Below are positions 18,173 through 25,668 of a stretch of DNA of 31,162 nucleotides, piece after piece. The notes beneath the pieces were generated by a model, which worked only from the letters and a program-made list of their open reading frames with translations, was not told the DNA's origin and did no database searches. The DNA comes from a bacterium. GTDB taxonomy: Bacteria; JAUVQV01; DATDCY01. The stretch covers positions 1 through 31,162 of the forward strand of contig DATDCY010000092.1 of the NCBI GenBank assembly GCA_036524115.1. Reading direction: 5' to 3'. Numbering within the stretch: position 1 is the first letter of the stretch; every line of letters begins with the position of its first letter. The position numbers and the translations under genes were made by a program.

Positions 18173-18778
18173 TTACGGGTCCTCCAGCCCCGGCCCCTCC
18201 CCCTCGCCCCCGATCTCGTGCCAGTGCTCGAGCAGGGCCTTCTTCGCGCGGAAGATGCGGATCTTCACCGTGCTGACCGGCAGGCTGAGCGCCTCGCCGA
18301 TCTCCTGGTAGGAAAGGCCCTGGAAGTAGTGCAGCAGGAGGACGGTGCGCGCCGCCGTCGGCAACTCCTGCAACGCCTCGAGAAGCTTGAAGTTTTCCTC
18401 CTTGCGGAGCACCTGACTCTGCTGGTCCGGATGGATCCCCTCCTCGGCCTCCTTGAGATCGACCGCGCCGATGGCCTCATCGAGCGGGACCTCGCGCCCG
18501 GCCTTGTGCTTCTTGAGCTCGTCGATGCAGAGATTCTTCGCGACGGCGTACAGCCACGTGGAGAACTTGCGCTTCGTGTCGTAGCTCTTGAGGAACTGGT
18601 AGCAGCGCAGGAAGGTCTCCTGCGTCAGTTCCTGGGCCAGGTCGTAGTTGCCGTAGAAGCGGTAGATGAAGTTGAAGATGGGCTTCTGATAGCGCTCGAG
18701 CAGGACGCCGAACAGCTCCCGCTTGCCGCGGAGGACCTGGCGGACGACCTCGGCATCGTCGAGCGCCTTCACGTCCAT
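18173..18778 (-). CDS. ECF-type RNA polymerase sigma factor
   Basis: This is a 201-residue protein from ATG at 18778. The frame stays open upstream to 19168, but that extension overlaps the diheme cytochrome gene and looks like its shadow, so the shorter start is chosen. Region 2 is visible at about residues 20-90 (ERYQKPIFNFIYRFYGNYDLA and a TWLYAVAKNLCIDELKKH stretch). Region 4 follows at about 135-185 (ELPTAARTVLLLHYF, GLSYQEIGEAL, STVKIRIFRAKKALL). There is no sigma70 region 1 or 3, as expected for an ECF factor. The immediate downstream gene encodes its probable anti-sigma factor. It likely directs transcription of genes in this cytochrome locus or its own operon, though I could not recognise a target promoter. 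The region between this gene and the anti-sigma gene (18108-18172) is noticeably AT-richer than its surroundings. Confidence 0.93.
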   Translation of the reverse strand: MDVKALDDAEVVRQVLRGKRELFGVLLERYQKPIFNFIYRFYGNYDLAQELTQETFLRCYQFLKSYDTKRKFSTWLYAVAKNLCIDELKKHKAGREVPLDEAIGAVDLKEAEEGIHPDQQSQVLRKEENFKLLEALQELPTAARTVLLLHYFQGLSYQEIGEALSLPVSTVKIRIFRAKKALLEHWHEIGGEGEGPGLEDP

Positions 18779-18828
18779 GGGCGCTAGCCTAATCTCTTTC
18801 GACCGCTCGGGGAAGCAGCGGGTCCCGC

Positions 18829-19299
18829 CTACAGAGACGGGCGTTCCACGGCGAGGAACTGCGCGAGTTCCTCGACCTGCGCGGGGCCGGGCCGCAGCGG
18901 GGCCGGCATGTTCTGCACCATCCGCTCGACGGTGGCCCGCCACTGCTCGAGGCTCTTGTTGCGCGTCAGCGGCCGGTTGGAGGTGTGGCAGGAACTGCAC
19001 TTGGCGATGAGCAGCATCCTCCCGGAGAGGTACTGCACGACGGCCTCCTGCTGCGCGAGGTCGAGCTGCGCCCCTCTCGCGACCATGTCGGCGACGACAT
19101 CCCGCCAGGCCGGCTGCCTGCGGTAGCCGGCCGCCGCCTCGTCGGCCGTCTGGTGGCAGCGCAGACACTGGGACAGGAAGGCGTCCCTCCCCTTCTTCAG
19201 GATCTCCATCCGCTCCCCGTCGCCCGCGGCGGCGCCCGCGGCAAGGCCGGCGACGAGCAGCGCGGCACCGGCGGCGGCGCGGGCTCGCGATGCGTTCAT
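18829..19299 (-). CDS. Periplasmic diheme c-type cytochrome
   Basis: This is a 156-residue protein starting at ATG 19299, preceded by a strong AGGAGG site. The signal peptide covers about residues 1-25 (AGAALLVAGLAAGAAAG). Two heme motifs are present: CLRCH at 45-49 and CSSCH at 101-105. Each is followed by a similar segment (W-R-x-x-V-x-x-M-V, then a hydrophobic helix ending in YLS or FLA). The protein therefore looks like two tandem monoheme domains, reminiscent of the diheme domain of quinohemoprotein amine dehydrogenase-like cytochromes; Met in the W-R-x-x-V-x-x-M segment could be a distal ligand. It is the smallest cytochrome of the locus and lies between the 14-heme gene and the sigma factor, so a shuttle role in the periplasm is plausible but inferred. 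Confidence 0.9.
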   Translation of the reverse strand: MNASRARAAAGAALLVAGLAAGAAAGDGERMEILKKGRDAFLSQCLRCHQTADEAAAGYRRQPAWRDVVADMVARGAQLDLAQQEAVVQYLSGRMLLIAKCSSCHTSNRPLTRNKSLEQWRATVERMVQNMPAPLRPGPAQVEELAQFLAVERPSL

Positions 19300-19348
19300 G
19301 GCCTCCTCCTTTCTCCTCGTTGACTGCTCCCGGGCGTTCTCCCGGCCC

Positions 19349-21259
19349 CTAGTACTTGCTCGCGTCGTGGCAGAGGTGACAGGTGAGCGTGAAGTCGATC
19401 TTCGGCTGGATCGCCATCGGGTCCGTGTTGGTGCCGCGCGCCTCCTCCAGGATGTAGACGCCGCCGGCGGTCGCCGCGCCGTGCGAGCGATGGCAGGAGT
19501 CGCAGTTGATGCGGCTGGCGGACGTCGCCGAGGCGGGCGGCTGCACCGGCAGGCCGAGCTTGAGCACGTCGGCGTCCATGAGCGGGTGGGTGTGCCCCTT
19601 CGCGCCGGAGCCCGTCCCCGGGCGCACCCCGTGGCACCCCGTGCAGAGGTACTTCGTCTCCTCGTTCTGCACCCAGTCGATGCGGTTGCCGACCCGCGCC
19701 AGCAGGTGGGGCTGGTCCTCCTCGTCCCCGGAGGTCAGCGCGCCCCGCGCGAAGCTGTGGCACGAGAGGCAGACGATGTCCTTGCCAGCGGTGCCCCCGT
19801 ACGTCGACGGAAGGTAGGACTCGGGCCAGGGGTCGGTGCGCTCCGGCGGGTCCTGGTCGTTGTACGTGTCGAGCCGCGCGGGGTCGCCCCGGAAGTGGGA
19901 GGCCATGTAGCCGTCGCGCACCTTCGTCGGATCGCAGGTGGGGTTGTCCGCGGGGTGACACCCGAGACAGAGCAGGTCGCCGGCCCGGCTCTCGCGCAGC
20001 AGCGGGATGAAGGCGCGCTCGTCCTCGGCGCCCAGCCCGGCGTTGTGGGCGCGGTGGCAGCGCGCACAGTCGAACTGCGCCGGCTCCTGCCCGACGCCCC
20101 TCGTCTGGTCCGGGCAGCGGCCGGGGTCCCCGCCGACCGCATGGTGCCCCTCGGGGACCTGGGCGTGGCACTCCTCGCAGAAGGTGGCAGCGCGCTCCGC
20201 CGGGCGCAGCAGCAGCGTGCCCGGCCCCGCGGCGTGGGCCGTGTGACAGGTGGTGCACAGCAGCCGGGGCGGCTGGTCCCCGCCCACGGGCCAGCGCTCG
20301 GGCACCTCGGCCTCGACGATCCGGCCCTCGCCGTTGGCGCGGTCATCGTCACAGGGGTGGTACGTCCGGCCCGTGCGCGTCCCGCCCGGGTTGGGCTTTG
20401 CCGCGGAGTCGATCTGCGCGTCACCGCGCTCGCCCGCGTGGCAGCCCTCGCAGAACAGGTCGGCAACGGCGCCGACCGGATCCACCGTGAGCAGCCCCCG
20501 GCGCGGCGGGCCCTGGCCGTCGCCGTGCACGACGTGGCAGGTGACGCACAGCACCTGCCCGGCCGCGCCCTGGCTGAGGTGCCCGCCGAGCTGCCAGTGC
20601 ACGCCCGCCGTCCCCTTGCCCTGCCGCGCCGGGTAGGGCGTCGGAAACGGCGTGAGGAACGGCGCCGAGACGGTCAACGGCGCTTCCCTGCGCCCGCCGC
20701 CGAGCGCCTCCACCAGCACCGGGTGGTTGCCGCTGACGTTCTCCTTGCCGCGGCCAAGCTCGTACTGCGCCGCATGGCAGCGCGCGCAGATCTCCGCGAT
20801 GTCCTGCCGCAGGAACGGTCGATGTCCGTTGTCGTGGGGGTCGTGGCAGGCGACGCACTCGAGGCGCTCGCCCTCTCCCGCGCCGGCGACGGCCTCGCCC
20901 TCGCGCCGCGCCGCGGCGGCGCCGAGGTCGGCCCCGTGCGCGAGCGGGTGAAACGCTGTCAGGCTCGCGTCGACGTCCGGACTGACGATCGTCGTCCCGT
21001 CGTGGCAGGAGAAGCACATCGCGCTCGACGGTCCCCACTGCCGCGCGAGGACGGGCGGGAGCTCCGCGAGGAGCCCCTTGTCGACGACCGAGGCGGGCAG
21101 GTGGCACCGCAGGCAGCGCTCGCGCGCCGCGCCCGCCTTCGGCGCGTCGTATCCCTGCGCGATGATGTCATGGGGCGAGCCGTCCACCGCGGCGCGCGCG
21201 GTCGTGGCGCCCAGGAGCGCCAGCGCGAGCAGGGCGAGGCAGCCCTCAGCGCGGCCCAT
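19349..21259 (-). CDS. 14-heme c-type cytochrome (paired CXXCH family)
   Basis: This is a 636-residue protein. The frame is open further upstream, but ATG at 21259 is chosen because it directly precedes a signal peptide (LALLALALLGATTARA). That start overlaps the stop of the upstream NHL gene by 14 bp, suggesting translational coupling. I count 14 CXXCH motifs, spaced irregularly, most followed by His-containing segments such as CHDPHDNGH or CHTAHAAG. The final motif, CHLCH, is only five residues from the C-terminus. It resembles doubled-CXXCH and decaheme-type cytochromes used for periplasmic or outer-membrane electron transfer. A 49-bp gap separates it from the diheme cytochrome and contains a small CCGGG/CCCGG inverted repeat. 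No outer-membrane porin gene is present in the window to make a recognisable porin-cytochrome conduit. Confidence 0.92.
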   Translation of the reverse strand: MGRAEGCLALLALALLGATTARAAVDGSPHDIIAQGYDAPKAGAARERCLRCHLPASVVDKGLLAELPPVLARQWGPSSAMCFSCHDGTTIVSPDVDASLTAFHPLAHGADLGAAAARREGEAVAGAGEGERLECVACHDPHDNGHRPFLRQDIAEICARCHAAQYELGRGKENVSGNHPVLVEALGGGRREAPLTVSAPFLTPFPTPYPARQGKGTAGVHWQLGGHLSQGAAGQVLCVTCHVVHGDGQGPPRRGLLTVDPVGAVADLFCEGCHAGERGDAQIDSAAKPNPGGTRTGRTYHPCDDDRANGEGRIVEAEVPERWPVGGDQPPRLLCTTCHTAHAAGPGTLLLRPAERAATFCEECHAQVPEGHHAVGGDPGRCPDQTRGVGQEPAQFDCARCHRAHNAGLGAEDERAFIPLLRESRAGDLLCLGCHPADNPTCDPTKVRDGYMASHFRGDPARLDTYNDQDPPERTDPWPESYLPSTYGGTAGKDIVCLSCHSFARGALTSGDEEDQPHLLARVGNRIDWVQNEETKYLCTGCHGVRPGTGSGAKGHTHPLMDADVLKLGLPVQPPASATSASRINCDSCHRSHGAATAGGVYILEEARGTNTDPMAIQPKIDFTLTCHLCHDASKY

Positions 21260-22814
21260 CGATGATCTCCCGGATCTGCAGCCGCGCCGAGAGCCGCTCG
21301 GCGATCGCGACGAGGCGGCCTCGCCCGAGCGCCACCCCGTTCGGGGAGCCCAGGTCGAGGGGCACGCCATCCTCGTCGGCGAGCACCGCCACGAACCGGC
21401 CCGCGGCGTCGAAGACCTGCACCGTGTTCAGCCACGAGTCCGCGACGTAGACCTCGCCCGAGCGGTCCACGGCGACGCCCTTGGGCCGCCCCATGCCGCC
21501 GGGCCCGCGCACGTAGCGGCCGAAGTGGCGCGCGAACTGCCCCGCGGGCGAGAAGACCTGGACCCGGGCGTTGAAGGCCTCGGCGACGTAGAGGTTCCCT
21601 GCGGCGTCGAGGTCGCAGAAGGTGGGGGCGGAGAGGTCCCCCTCCTTCGCGCCGAGGGCCCCGAAGAACCTCGGCTGCCCGACGCGGTCGAGCGCGCCGA
21701 CGCGGTTGTTGAGGTTGTCGAGCACGAAGAGCCTGCCCCCGGCCCCGACCGCGACGTCGCTGATGCCGGTGGCGACCCCGATCTCCGGCGGCGGGATGTC
21801 GATCCGGCGCAGCAGCTCGCCGCCGGGCGCGAAGACGTACACCGCCGAGCGGCCCGCGTCTGCAACGTAGAGGTGCTCCTCGCCGTCGCAGGCCACGCCG
21901 ATGGCGTTGCGCAACAGCTTCCCGTCGGGCCCCGCGCCCGCCCCCACCGAGCGCAGGTAGCCCCCGGCCGCGCTGAAGACGAGCACGCGCCCGAGGCCCG
22001 AGTCCGCCAGGTAGACGTTGCCGGTGACCGGCCCCACCGCGACGTCCGCGGGGCGCAGGAGGGGAACGTCGGCGGCGGCGATCACCGCCACGGCGCGCGT
22101 CCGGCGCACGCGCCACGTCTCCTCCGCCCGGCGCTCCGCCGCCGGCGGCGCCGGCGCGAAGAGGAGCTCGAGCGGCGCCGAGAACGCCGTCTCCCGGAAC
22201 GAGGAATCCAGCGCCGTGAGCGCGTACGCGTATCGCCGGCCCGCCTCGACGGCGTTGTCCTGGTAACTCGTGCCCTTCGACGAGGCCAGCAGCTGGAACT
22301 GCCCCACGGGCAGCTCCCGGCGGTAGAGGTTATAGGCGAGGACGTCCTCGCCCTCGCGCGCGGACCACTTGAGCCCGATCCCCGCCGGGAGGACGAGGTG
22401 CCCTTCCCAGTCCGGCGGCTCAGGCGACCGGCGCGTCACCGGCGCGATGCGGAAGCCCATCTCCGTGGAGGGGCGTCCCTCGCGCCCGTCCCTGCCGACG
22501 CCGGCGAGCCGGTAGGCGTACGCCACCCCGGGCTGCACAGTGGCGTCGAGATAGGAGTTCTCGCGCGACTCCCCCACGGGGGCGAACCCCGCCGCGGCCT
22601 CGCTCTGCCGGCGGTACACGCGCACGGCGGCGAAGGCGGGGTTGCGGATCCACGTCAGGCGAGCCCGGCCGCGGTCCTCCGCAGCGCCGACCCACTGCGG
22701 CGGCGGGACCTGGCCGGAGGGCTCAGCCCCCGGCAGCGGCTGCCCCGCCGTCAGGACGAGGAGCCCCGCGACGGCCGCAACGCGCTTCCAGGGCATGGCG
22801 GCCCATGATGACAC
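21246..22814 (-). CDS. Secreted FnIII and NHL-repeat beta-propeller protein
   Basis: This is a 522-residue protein using GTG at 22814, which has a GGGGAAAGG site upstream; ATG at 22796 is an alternative without a visible ribosome site. The signal peptide is VAAVAGLLVLTAGQPLPGA. Two fibronectin type III-like domains follow at about 38-125 and 135-220 (RVYRRQS with YAYRLAGV, then YNLYRRE with YAYALTALD). Residues about 255-520 hold NHL-type blades with repeats of the kind G-N-x-Y-V-A-D-S/A-x-x-x-R-V-Q-V-F (for example NLYVAEAFNARVQVFS). There are no hemes. In Geobacter-like genomes NHL proteins often neighbour multiheme cytochromes, where a scaffold role is suspected. It is the first gene of the minus-strand cytochrome array and overlaps the 14-heme gene. 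Confidence 0.88.
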   Translation of the reverse strand: MSSWAAMPWKRVAAVAGLLVLTAGQPLPGAEPSGQVPPPQWVGAAEDRGRARLTWIRNPAFAAVRVYRRQSEAAAGFAPVGESRENSYLDATVQPGVAYAYRLAGVGRDGREGRPSTEMGFRIAPVTRRSPEPPDWEGHLVLPAGIGLKWSAREGEDVLAYNLYRRELPVGQFQLLASSKGTSYQDNAVEAGRRYAYALTALDSSFRETAFSAPLELLFAPAPPAAERRAEETWRVRRTRAVAVIAAADVPLLRPADVAVGPVTGNVYLADSGLGRVLVFSAAGGYLRSVGAGAGPDGKLLRNAIGVACDGEEHLYVADAGRSAVYVFAPGGELLRRIDIPPPEIGVATGISDVAVGAGGRLFVLDNLNNRVGALDRVGQPRFFGALGAKEGDLSAPTFCDLDAAGNLYVAEAFNARVQVFSPAGQFARHFGRYVRGPGGMGRPKGVAVDRSGEVYVADSWLNTVQVFDAAGRFVAVLADEDGVPLDLGSPNGVALGRGRLVAIAERLSARLQIREIIDGPR

Positions 22815-22827
22815 AAGCCTTTCCCCG

Positions 22828-22857
22828 CCGACAAGGTGCGGCGGCGTGCGCTATACT
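22828..22857 (+). promoter_or_regulatory. Candidate sigma70-type promoter for the NrfJ-like/NTF2-like pair
   Basis: A -35-like CCGACA (22828-22833) and a -10-like TATACT (22852-22857) are separated by 18 bp. They lie about 70 bp upstream of the plus-strand GTG start, in the 115-bp divergent gap. TATACT is AT-rich against very GC-rich surroundings. The divergent minus-strand promoter could not be placed. Confidence 0.5.
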
Positions 22858-22865
22858 GTCATCGA

Positions 22866-22891
22866 GGCGGCGACGCCGCGGGGGCGCCGCC
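22866..22891 (+). other. Inverted repeat in the leader upstream of the NrfJ-like gene
   Basis: GGCGGCG (22866-22872) and CGCCGCC (22885-22891) form a 7-bp perfect stem with a 12-nt loop. It lies between the candidate -10 box and the start codon, so it would be in the 5' leader. In such GC-rich DNA it may be chance. Confidence 0.35.
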
Positions 22892-22929
22892 GCACGGGAC
22901 CGGACAACCCCGAAACGAAGGAGCGGATC

Positions 22930-23316
22930 GTGACCAGACTGGCTGCCCGCACCGTTCTCGCCTCGTTGCTCGTCCTCGCTCTCGCCGTGCTCTTCCTCGC
23001 GCCCGGCGTGCAGGCCACGATCGTGCCGATGCGCGCGGGAACGGTCGTCTCGACCACCCGCTCCGGCATCTTCACGTACATCAAGGCCGTCGACGCGGAG
23101 GGCAAGACCTTCTGGGTCCTCACCTCGCTCTGCACGGTCGGCGAGGGGGGCAAGATCGAGGTCCTCTCGGGAACGCGGCACGACAAGGTCAAGTCCGAGC
23201 ACCTCGGCATGGTCCTCGAGGACCTGTACGCCGCGCAATTGCTCAAGATCGGGGACCTCGAGGTCGAGGGACTCGGCGCGCACGCCCTGCCCGAGGGCTG
23301 CGTCACGCTGAGGTAG
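22930..23316 (+). CDS. NrfJ-like secreted OB-fold protein
   Basis: This is a 128-residue protein starting with GTG at 22930, eight bases after an AAGGAG site. The longer open frame upstream is non-coding in appearance. The signal peptide is VLASLLVLALAVLFLAPGVQA. The mature part begins G-T-V-V-S-T-T-R-S-G-I-F-T-Y and continues with a G-K-T-F-W segment, a short V-G-E-G-G-K turn, and a C-terminal S-E-H-L-x-x-x-L-E-D-L-Y-A stretch. This pattern matches small NrfJ-related proteins found with multiheme cytochromes in Geobacter-like bacteria. The molecular role of the family is not established. It has two Cys, one in LTSLCTVG and one near the C-terminus. The next gene starts five bases later. Confidence 0.7.
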   Translation: MTRLAARTVLASLLVLALAVLFLAPGVQATIVPMRAGTVVSTTRSGIFTYIKAVDAEGKTFWVLTSLCTVGEGGKIEVLSGTRHDKVKSEHLGMVLEDLYAAQLLKIGDLEVEGLGAHALPEGCVTLR

Positions 23317-23320
23317 CGCG

Positions 23321-23839
23321 TTGCGCCGGTCAGGTCCCGTACGGGGCGCCCGAGGACTCCTCGCCGCGGCGCTCGCCGCGGCGCTGCTGCTGCCCGCCGC
23401 CGCCCGCGCCGAGCCCACGCCACAGGAGCAGGAGATCATCGCCGCACTGCGCGAGAACCTGGTCAACGGGTACCACGAGGGCGACGCCGCGAAGATCCTC
23501 GCCCTCTACCACGAGGAGGCGCAGATCGCAACGTTCACCCGCGGCGTCGTCGGCAAGGAGACGTTTGCGTCCCTGGTGCGGGAGTCGCTGGCCGCCGGCG
23601 GCGCCGTCGAGGCCGCGCTCGAGATCGGCGCCTTCTCCTTCGACGGAGAGGCGGCGCAGGTGCCGCTGCGGCTGATCCTCACAAAAACCGACGCGGCGGG
23701 GAAGCGCAAGGTCACCGCGGACCGGCTCTACTGCCGCCTGCGCAAGGAGGGCACCTGGAGGATCGTCCTGCAGACCTACCGTGGCGACTACACGCTGCCG
23801 CCGTTGTCCCCGACCCCGGGGATGGGAATGGGCCATTAG
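23321..23839 (+). CDS. Secreted NTF2-like (SnoaL/DUF4440-type) protein
   Basis: This is a 172-residue protein whose only reasonable start is TTG at 23321, preceded by GAGGT and four bases after the previous stop. The signal peptide is LLAAALAAALLLPAAARA. The mature domain fits the cone-shaped NTF2-like fold: a first helix (EIIAALRENLVNGYHEGDA), then AKILALYHEEAQIATF, a strand pair near RLILTKTDAAGKRKV, and a final strand W-R-I-V-L-Q-T-Y-R. Such domains bind small ligands or act as assembly modules, and no catalytic pair can be assigned. It is probably in one transcript with the NrfJ-like gene. Its 3' end converges on the octaheme cytochrome gene with 19 bp between. Confidence 0.75.
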   Translation: MRRSGPVRGARGLLAAALAAALLLPAAARAEPTPQEQEIIAALRENLVNGYHEGDAAKILALYHEEAQIATFTRGVVGKETFASLVRESLAAGGAVEAALEIGAFSFDGEAAQVPLRLILTKTDAAGKRKVTADRLYCRLRKEGTWRIVLQTYRGDYTLPPLSPTPGMGMGH

Positions 23840-23858
23840 CGCGGGACAGGGGCGGGGC

Positions 23859-25058
23859 CTAGAGCCGGCGGCGGATCTTCTTCAGGTTCTCGGCGAGCCA
23901 CTCCGGGGCCTTGTCCGCGTGGCAGCGCGCGCAGGTCTGCTCCAGCGGCTGCGGCTGCGGGTACTTGACGGGCTTGAAGTTCCACCCGTGCAGCGGCCGC
24001 TTGGAGAGGCGCTCGTCTCCCGCGTCGTGGCACTCGGTGCAGCCGGGCGTCGGCTGCGAGAAGTCGAACTTGTGGTCGTGGACGGAGTAGCGCGTGCCGG
24101 CGGCGGTCGTCGCCGTCTGGTGGCAGTCCTCGCAGCTGGCGGTGCCGGGCTTGTGCTTGGCGTGCTTCTCGAGCTCGACGTCGTAGCGGTAGTGGCAGGT
24201 CGAGCAGTAGCCTTCCCGCGAGTAGTAGCCTTCCTCCGCATCCTGCGGGGCCGCGACCCCTCAGACCCCGCACGCTCGCATCTTGGAGTAGAACTCCGCC
24301 TGGTAGAACATGAACATGCGGTGGCGGTCCTCGTACGTCGCGTTCCCCTTGTACCACTTCTTCGAGCCGGGCTTCGGCAGGAAGAAGTCCGTGTAGTACT
24401 TCTCGATCGGCTGGCCAGGCTGGAACCCCGCGGCGAACGGGAAGACGCCGTCGCCCATGTCGTTGCCGTCGGTGTGGCAGGACTCGCAGATGTTGTCCGC
24501 GAGGCGCTTGGGCAGCTTCTCGGGGTTGACGATGTCGGCCGGGTCCTGGCTGGCGGCGTGCCGGGCCCCCGGGCCGTGGCAGGCCTCGCAGCCGATGGAG
24601 TCCTCGGCCTGCGTCTTCGAGACCGGGTCGAACCCGACCGTGTGGCAGCCGTAGCAGTTGAGCGAGTAGGGCTTGCTGCGCCAGTTGAAGATCGAGTACG
24701 GCTCCCAGTCGGCCTTGGAGATGCTCCAGTACTTGGGCAGCACGTAGAACTGGTCGTCGACCACCGTGAGGTACTTCTGGATCCAGTGCGAGCCGATGGT
24801 GTAGGCGATGTCCTTCTTGCGGAAGGGGATGTCCGGGCTGAACTTGGTGGCCTCGATCGCGTCCGGGTGCTCCTTGGTGCTGCGCAGCATCCGGGCGTGC
24901 GGCGTGCGGCTCCACTGCTCCCAGACCGCGGGGTGGCACTCCTTGCAGCTCTTCGACCCGGCGTAGCCCGGGAGCCCCCCGCCCGCGGCCGGCGGCGCCG
25001 CGGCCAGCAGCGCCGCGCCGGCGAGCGCCAGCAGGAGGACGGGGCGGGCAGCGGCCAT
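23859..25058 (-). CDS. Octaheme cytochrome c554-like protein with in-frame TGA (candidate Sec266, CxxU)
   Basis: The frame from ATG 25058 to TAG 23859 spans 399 residues if the TGA at 24261-24263 (codon 266) is read through. The signal peptide is at about 1-25. Heme motifs start at residues 38 (CKECH), 135 (CYGCH), 157 (CEACH) and 191 (CESCH) before the TGA, and 285 (CSTCH), 309 (CEDCH), 340 (CTECH) and 376 (CARCH) after it. The reading frame is unchanged across the TGA, and both halves look like one cytochrome. The downstream half contains no in-frame ATG, GTG or TTG, so it is not an obvious separate gene. Cys263-Gly-Val-TGA would be a CxxU redox motif. The gene sits five bases after a thioredoxin-like gene. 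A nonsense mutation or sequence error is the alternative. A GTG at 25067 is another possible start. Confidence 0.8.
24236..24263 (-). promoter_or_regulatory. In-frame TGA with SECIS-like hairpin downstream
   Basis: On the mRNA strand the TGA is at 24263-24261. From 13 nt downstream, CCGCA and TGCGG (24248-24236) form a perfect 5-bp stem with a GGA loop at +18 to +20. A lower GCC/GGC helix is possible if five bases bulge. This agrees with the general bacterial SECIS pattern: a small apical loop, G in the first two loop positions, and a position about 16-37 nt after UGA. A competing hairpin (GGGGT/GCCCC) begins directly after the TGA. GC-rich DNA forms such hairpins easily, so this is suggestive only. 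Confidence 0.4.
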
Positions 25059-25063
25059 GCCCG

Positions 25064-25627
25064 TCACTTCTTCTTCTGAGTCGGTTGCGCCTCGAGCAGC
25101 TGATCGAAGACGTCGACGATCTCGGGGGGGTAGTCCACGTAGTCGCCGACGTGCTCGTAGGCGATCGTCCCCGAGAGGTCGACGACGACCTTGAAGGGGA
25201 TCGGCCCGGCGAGCTGGTAGACCTCGGTGGCGACCTTCTGGTCCTGGTCGATGAGGATCGGGTAGGTGACCCCCTTCTCCTCGAGGATCTTGCGGATCTG
25301 CTTGATCTTGTCCGCGTCGTCGAGCGCGACGCCGAAGAACTCGACGCCCTTGGCCTTGTACTCCTTGTAGACGCGCTCGAGCACGGGCATCTCGCGCTTG
25401 CAGATGTTGCACCAGGTGGCCCAGAAGTCGATCATCACGACCTTCTTGCCCTTGAGGTCGGAGAGCTTCCAGGCCTTGCCGTCGATGTCCTTGAGCGTGA
25501 AGTCCGGCGCCGCCTGGCCCACCTTGAGCTTGGAGCCCTCGAGGGCGGCGCCGGCGGGGGCCGCGGCAACGACGACGACCGCCGCCGCGAGCGCCGCCGC
25601 GAGCAGTCCGGACCGCAACCCGGCCAT
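25064..25627 (-). CDS. TlpA/ResA-like periplasmic thiol-disulfide oxidoreductase (CNIC active site)
   Basis: This is a 187-residue protein from ATG 25627, which has a GGAGGGG site at good spacing; a GTG 15 bases upstream is in frame but less likely. The signal peptide spans about 1-28 with a long Ala/Val core. The AhpC/TSA-redoxin fold follows: V-G-x-x-A-P-D-F-T-L, then F-W-A-T-W-C-N-I-C with Cys73 and Cys76, and a cis-Pro region (AGPIPFKVVVD). ResA/TlpA proteins keep apocytochrome heme-site cysteines reduced or serve other periplasmic disulfide reductions. The gene lies 41 bp downstream of a second TlpA-like gene and only five bases before the octaheme cytochrome start. A direct partnership with that cytochrome is inferred from this placement. 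The C-terminus is Lys-rich. Confidence 0.93.
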   Translation of the reverse strand: MAGLRSGLLAAALAAAVVVVAAAPAGAALEGSKLKVGQAAPDFTLKDIDGKAWKLSDLKGKKVVMIDFWATWCNICKREMPVLERVYKEYKAKGVEFFGVALDDADKIKQIRKILEEKGVTYPILIDQDQKVATEVYQLAGPIPFKVVVDLSGTIAYEHVGDYVDYPPEIVDVFDQLLEAQPTQKKK

Positions 25628-25668
25628 CGTCCCCTCCAACACGTCCGTCCCGCGACCCGAGGGGGGCG

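Noticed and set aside
18173-19168. Longer sigma-factor reading frame starting at 19168
   Set aside because: The extension overlaps the diheme cytochrome gene and is Arg/Pro/Gly-rich without sigma features. The ATG at 18778 fits ECF length and region 2 placement.
23859-24263. Frameshift explanation for the split octaheme cytochrome
   Set aside because: The heme motifs after the TGA are in the same frame as those before it. The other two frames around 24236-24263 give no heme motif or cytochrome-like sequence, so only the TGA itself separates the halves.
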